From NCBI GenBank assembly GCA_012974475.1, contig JAAXQD010000194.1, forward strand, positions 1 through 14,095: a stretch of DNA of 14,095 bases. The letters are read 5' to 3'. Position 1 is the first letter of the stretch, and each line of letters starts with the position of its first letter. Of the stretch, positions 12,446 through 14,095 are shown in pieces. The notes under the pieces are model-generated. The model saw nothing but the letters and a program-made list of their open reading frames with translations. It did no database searches and was not told the origin of the DNA. The DNA comes from Desulfobacterales bacterium (lineage in GTDB: Bacteria > Desulfobacterota > Desulfobacteria > Desulfobacterales > UBA11574). The translations under genes and the position numbers were made by a program.

Positions 12446-13636
12446 TTATTCAATATATACATGTGCTCGGGTTATCGGCAAAGAATTGTTTGATCCTTTG
12501 GAGAAAAGAATTTGAAAAAGTTGAGAATTGCCATATTTAAATCCTGCTGCGGAACTGTTTAAAAAAAGACGCCATTGCTTCACAAACGTTTCATCAAATA
12601 ATTCTCTTATTTTTTCTATATTCTCCTCATAATTTTCTGCCCACTTTTCGAGAGTTTTGGCATAGTGCAACCGCAAATTTTCTACATCTAGTATGGAAAA
12701 ACCAGTTTTTTCCATTTCTAATGCAATTTCATGAAGTGAAGGAATATAGGCCCCCGGGAAGATATACTTAAACGTCCATGGAGTGCTAGTAGAAGGGGTA
12801 TTTTCCCCAATGGTATGTAGCAAACCCAAGCTGCCGGTTTTCAATAAACCCGACATTTTTCGAATAAAGGCTGGGATGAATTTTTTTCCAACGTGCTCAA
12901 ACATACCGATGGAAACTACTTTATCAAATTTACCGTTTAATTCTCTGTAATCTTGGTACAAAACTTTGAGGCGATCTTGAAGCCCCAATTCCCTAATTTT
13001 ATGATTGGCATATTTGAACTGATTTTTCGATAACGTATTTCCTACTCCCCTAATACCGTATTTCTGAGCAGCGAAGATAAGCATTCCACCCCAGCCACAG
13101 CCAATGTCGAGCAATGTTTCATTAGGCTTTAGTAAAAGCTTACGAGCAATATGATCGTATTTATTCAATTGGGCCTGTTCAAGAGAATCATGTGATTCTT
13201 TAAAATATGCACATGAATATGTCAGAGTCTTATCAAGATAAAGTGGGTAGAATTCATCACAACGGTCATAATGGTAAGAGATATTTTTGGGTTCACGGCG
13301 TCGTGTGTCACGATTTAGCAGTTCTATAATAGATAATCGAAATTGTTGCCATAAAGGTAAATTGTAATCGTCAAAACCAATGGCCAGCCCGAGGCGAAGA
13401 AGCTCCGACATATCGTTTTCTATTTCTAGGTCTCCCTTCATATAAGATTCGCCAAACCCTAAAAAGCCCTTTCTGATGATATTATGGGCACAACTCTTAG
13501 TCTTCATTCGTAAAATTGTTCGGGGAATATCTCCGAAGCATATTACATCACAATCCCAAAACTCAAAGGCAAAGCTTGCCGTTGGATCAGCTTGATGTAT
13601 CATTTGAGCTATATTTTTAATGATTTTTTTTACCAT
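12446..13636 (-). CDS. cfa: Cyclopropane-fatty-acyl-phospholipid synthase
   Basis: A 396-residue enzyme that adds a methylene group from S-adenosylmethionine to the double bond of membrane phospholipid acyl chains, acting at the membrane surface. The N-terminal lipid-binding domain (about 20-100) contains FLGFGESYMKGDLEI. The methyltransferase half has YSCAYF (140-145), the SAM motif LLDIGCGWGG (175-184), SIGMFEHVG (242-250), FPGAYIPS (293-300) and HYAKTLEKW (324-332), all typical of Cfa. Length is normal. The motif usually reading GVTLS is GNTLS (199-203). No good Shine-Dalgarno precedes the ATG at 13636. The enzyme typically acts at entry into stationary phase or under acid stress. It has 122 bases to the ABM-domain gene upstream. 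Confidence 0.93.
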   Translation of the reverse strand: MVKKIIKNIAQMIHQADPTASFAFEFWDCDVICFGDIPRTILRMKTKSCAHNIIRKGFLGFGESYMKGDLEIENDMSELLRLGLAIGFDDYNLPLWQQFRLSIIELLNRDTRRREPKNISYHYDRCDEFYPLYLDKTLTYSCAYFKESHDSLEQAQLNKYDHIARKLLLKPNETLLDIGCGWGGMLIFAAQKYGIRGVGNTLSKNQFKYANHKIRELGLQDRLKVLYQDYRELNGKFDKVVSIGMFEHVGKKFIPAFIRKMSGLLKTGSLGLLHTIGENTPSTSTPWTFKYIFPGAYIPSLHEIALEMEKTGFSILDVENLRLHYAKTLEKWAENYEENIEKIRELFDETFVKQWRLFLNSSAAGFKYGNSQLFQILFSKGSNNSLPITRAHVYIE

Positions 13637-13758
13637 GACTTGCTGTACTTTGACTCAGCTTCAGATTATTTTGAAGATTCAATAGGTTGATAGCAAATGT
13701 ATCAAGAATAAAATCCAAGCCAAAAACAAAACATTATTGCTGAATGTGCCTATTAAAG

Positions 13759-14049
13759 CTACAATCCTAAATTATAGGTTTCGTATTCGGTCGGTCCTTC
13801 AAGTAATGCTTCAAACGCGGCTTCATTTTCATCTCTCAAGCCATCATTTTTCCATTGGTCCCAATCCTCTATTTTCTGCCACATGGATATAACTAACACA
13901 TTATTTGAATCGTCACAGCCACTCAAAGTCTCCGATGAAATGTAACCCGGCTGGCCCATGGCATTGTATCGCGCTTTGATAAGGAGTTTAGAGGCATCAT
14001 TCAATTTACCCTCTTTTATTTTTCTTTTGATTAAAACTTTAACCGCCAT
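13759..14049 (-). CDS. Antibiotic-biosynthesis-monooxygenase (ABM) domain protein
   Basis: A 96-residue ferredoxin-like alpha+beta protein: strand MAVKVLIKRKIKEGK, helix (16-30), strand GYISSETLSG, strand VLVISMWQKIEDWDQWKND (51-69), a helix (73-83) and the end TEYETYNLGL. The pattern of a W near SxW and a following DWDxW is typical of the ABM family, whose small members are often of unknown substrate; haem or quinone oxidation is known in relatives, but no key residue can be assigned here. AAAGGGGG lies before the ATG. The gene stands at the right end of the window and precedes cfa on the same strand. Confidence 0.82.
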   Translation of the reverse strand: MAVKVLIKRKIKEGKLNDASKLLIKARYNAMGQPGYISSETLSGCDDSNNVLVISMWQKIEDWDQWKNDGLRDENEAAFEALLEGPTEYETYNLGL

Positions 14050-14095
14050 AATGACCCCCTTTCGTTACATGAGTGAATAATAGGAATACACATGC

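Noticed and set aside
12281..12493. Plus-strand frame of 70 codons between cfa and the Usp gene
   Set aside because: Overlaps the cfa 3' end, has no Shine-Dalgarno and a Cys-, His- and Tyr-rich composition that does not look like a gene.
1..14095. CRISPR array, tRNA, rRNA, transposase or phage gene
   Set aside because: None could be recognised: no regularly spaced direct repeats, no tRNA-like cloverleaf blocks and no transposase or integrase motifs in any frame.

Overview
The window looks like chromosomal DNA of a Gram-negative, probably anaerobic bacterium of the Desulfobacterota (old Deltaproteobacteria, Desulfobacterales-like). The argument rests on protein style: a minus-strand pair of a tiny winged-helix protein and a DVU0772-like protein, the mix of stand-alone Usp, CBM48, cytidylate-kinase-like and CNB proteins, and the moderate GC content, which drops to the right. 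This placement is inference from remembered families. No rRNA, tRNA, CRISPR array, complete insertion sequence or phage gene was seen.

Left part (1-4946). Two minus-strand genes come first: a partial winged-helix regulator cut by the window edge, and a 118-residue DVU0772-like protein. A structured gap follows, with a perfect UUCG-loop hairpin and a perfect 11-bp inverted repeat over the next start codon. Then comes a plus-strand polar amino acid ABC importer locus in the order permease, lipoprotein binding protein, permease, with no ATPase gene in the window. Next is a UbiA-family membrane prenyltransferase.

Middle part (4947-6100). This is a decayed stretch. Tandem stem-loops follow the prenyltransferase. 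Minus-strand remnants come next: a signal peptide that stops after 30 residues, an HMA-like domain without its N-terminus, and a response-regulator N-terminus joined to it out of frame. A KhpA-type KH protein follows; its only ATG is out of frame, but a Shine-Dalgarno sequence is well placed for a CTG start.

Right part (6150-14049). All genes here but one are on the minus strand: a stand-alone glycogen-binding CBM48 protein, an UspA protein, a cytidylate-kinase-like P-loop protein and a cyclic-nucleotide-binding-domain protein with a strong terminator. A 1.25-kb nearly gene-free gap follows, then a plus-strand GMP reductase-like gene, a GAF protein next to a divergent Usp, a cyclopropane-fatty-acid synthase and an ABM-domain protein. 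Nucleotide sensing and salvage, glycogen binding, two Usp proteins and membrane cyclopropanation together suggest a stress, starvation or survival island. Most of these genes have their own strong Shine-Dalgarno and wide spacing, so they are probably several transcription units rather than one operon. Two related inverted-repeat elements, at about 8012 and 8915, flank the CNB gene.
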